Source: CAYOUV01 sp963790075 (lineage in GTDB: Bacteria; Chloroflexota; Anaerolineae; Anaerolineales; Villigracilaceae). From it: 64,000 nucleotides of DNA. The position numbers and the translations under genes are program-made. Shown here in pieces: positions 62,921 through 64,000 of this stretch. Below the pieces are notes generated by a model that did not search any database, was not told where the DNA came from, and saw nothing but the letters and a program-made list of their open reading frames with translations. Position 1 is the first letter of the stretch, and every line of letters begins with the position of its first letter. The stretch is taken from assembly GCA_963790075.1 (NCBI GenBank), contig CAWBNG010000008.1:372001-436000 (forward strand). The letters are read 5' to 3'.

Positions 62921-63775
62921 TTAATGTGTGACGGCGACGTTACCGGCTCCAGCTTTGATGATAATGGTCAGGGATGGGCCGGACCCGCTCTGGCTGTAAG
63001 TACTCCCGCTCTGGCTCCAGTCCGGGGAGGTGTTGACGTTTGCCAGGCCACCATCCACCGAAATGTTGGTGGGGATGCCCTGCGGGATGACCAGGCTCAG
63101 ATTGCTCAGGCCAGTTTCAATTGTGACAGCCATGTTGCGCTCGAGCTTGCCACTGAAGTCCAGCCTGTAATTCCCGGCACCACTTTTGAAGATCAGGGTT
63201 GACAGGTTGGCATTGGCCAAGCCGCTCATGGTTACGTTTGAAGCGCCGGTCTCGTAACGCAGCACACTCATTTCGGTTTGATTGGGCTCTGAGAATACCA
63301 GCTTGACATCGGCAGCGCCATCTTGCACGGTCAGACTGGTCAGCGACAGGCCACCCAATTCGAATCTACCTTGGTAGGCACCGGCGTTGATCGTCAGGGA
63401 CATGGGAGTCGTGCCCAGTTTCAAGTCCCAGGTGTTCTTGGGGTTCTCAAAGTTGGGGAAACCCTTGACCGTATAGTTGCCCTGTTCCACGCGCGTCTGC
63501 CCGGCGACGGTGGTGACCGTCGGCTTGAAGTCGGCGATGTTGTAGACCGCGGTTCCATCCACCAGATAAGCCTCGTCGCCGGGGGCAAGGTTCAGCTTGC
63601 CTGCGCCAAAGGCCAGGGTCAGGCTAGCGGTCTCGCTGGAGGCGGGCTTCTCCACGCGGATTTGATCGGTCTGTTCGGGTCCGGGTGTGACGCTGGAGAT
63701 GGGTAGATCAAAATTCACGCCGCATGCCAGAGTGGCAAGCGCCAGGATCAAAATGATGATTAATATGCGTTTCAT
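62921..63775 (-). CDS. Lipoprotein with toast-rack/DUF4097-like beta-helix domain
   Basis: 284 residues from ATG 63775 with GGAG upstream. It has a lipobox (LATLACG) after a short hydrophobic signal, then a repetitive beta-rich domain (VTMSGLANANLSTLIFKSGAGNYRL, GLSNLSLVIPQGIPTNISVDGGLAN). This resembles cell-wall-active-antibiotic-response and toast-rack proteins, so an envelope-stress sensor role is plausible but not shown. It is divergent from the rubrerythrin gene. Confidence 0.8.
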   Translation of the reverse strand: MKRILIIILILALATLACGVNFDLPISSVTPGPEQTDQIRVEKPASSETASLTLAFGAGKLNLAPGDEAYLVDGTAVYNIADFKPTVTTVAGQTRVEQGNYTVKGFPNFENPKNTWDLKLGTTPMSLTINAGAYQGRFELGGLSLTSLTVQDGAADVKLVFSEPNQTEMSVLRYETGASNVTMSGLANANLSTLIFKSGAGNYRLDFSGKLERNMAVTIETGLSNLSLVIPQGIPTNISVDGGLANVNTSPDWSQSGSTYSQSGSGPSLTIIIKAGAGNVAVTH

Positions 63776-63861
63776 AACAAACTCCTTTTCTGGATAGATA
63801 TACGCTGGAGTACCAGGATGGTTGCAGGGCGGAATAAGCTCCGCTCCGGCCGCATAAAAAT

Positions 63862-63877
63862 AGTGATGCATGTCATG
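63862..63877. promoter_or_regulatory. AGTGATGCATGTCATG site between the lipoprotein and rubrerythrin genes
   Basis: TGAT-N4-GTCA core, partner of the site at 62812. It could control both divergent genes. Confidence 0.5.
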
Positions 63878-63945
63878 AGGGAGAGGTGAGCAGCGATGGG
63901 TACAATTCGCCCCTTATTATGCTTTAATGAACGATGGAGGCGCAT

Positions 63946-64000
63946 ATGTCCAAGACAATTGAAAATCTATTAGCTGCGTTTGCTGGGGAATCCCAGGCCA
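63946..64000 (+). CDS. Rubrerythrin, 3' truncated by the window
   Basis: Only 18 residues are visible, MSKTIENLLAAFAGESQA. The NLLAAFAGESQA opening is characteristic of rubrerythrin, a non-haem di-iron peroxidase of anaerobes. The ATG has GGAGG 6-7 nt upstream. Confidence 0.75.
   Translation, partial: MSKTIENLLAAFAGESQA

Overview
The window reads as a chromosomal segment of a Gram-indeterminate environmental bacterium, most likely a member of the Anaerolineae (phylum Chloroflexota). This is an inference. It rests on the mix of a giant cyclic-glucan-synthase-like enzyme, TPR and lipoproteins with Pro/Thr-rich linkers, an Asp23-FakA-DegV-DegV-RecG-CoaD run, a zinc-type L28, a divergent YchF, and GC content that looks to be in the mid-50s. 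No rRNA gene is present to settle it. Both ends are cut inside genes: a glucan synthase at the left and a rubrerythrin at the right.

Layout. 1-8.2 kb: a 5'-truncated NdvB/GH94-type synthase, followed by a decayed PAS/GAF sensor. 8.8-19.7 kb: housekeeping and signalling genes (PepF, YchF, tRNA-Leu, TPR protein, DUF971, Ca2+/H+ exchanger, lipid kinase, Ser/Thr kinase, Rpe, L28). 19.8-28.5 kb: a surface-polysaccharide locus (flippase, GMC oxidoreductase, three glycosyltransferases, sulfotransferase, alkaline-phosphatase-fold protein), which suggests a sulfated glycan. 28.7-37 kb: Asp23 protein, FakA, two DegV/FakB proteins, RecG (frameshifted), CoaD, a coiled-coil protein, tRNA-Arg and SurE. 37.2-40.2 kb: a TylF-like methyltransferase, an S9 peptidase and thioredoxin.

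40.3-48.8 kb is an accessory region. It holds an insertion sequence with two-iteron inverted ends, tRNA-Lys whose 3' end and terminator are duplicated 79 bp downstream, an AbiE-type toxin-antitoxin pair behind a 14-bp inverted repeat, an orphan cis-prenyltransferase behind a palindromic operator, and two tyrosine recombinases, one with a damaged active site. Long non-coding stretches rich in hairpins separate these genes. 48.8-64 kb returns to metabolism: inositol monophosphatase, response regulator, arginase, cytochrome b561, HD protein, HutI, HutU, methyltransferases, GGDEF protein, MFS transporter, two paralogous four-helix membrane proteins, an Rrf2 regulator, a toast-rack-like lipoprotein and the rubrerythrin start.

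Regulatory signals are unusually legible. All three tRNA genes have a TTGAC(C/G)-N17-TAnnnT promoter. Several protein genes appear to be transcribed leaderless, with a -10 box 6-7 nt before the ATG. A matching pair of AGTGATGnAnGTCATG sites lies beside the Rrf2 and lipoprotein/rubrerythrin genes. RecG and the SH3-like gene carry single-base frameshifts, which may be real or may be assembly errors.
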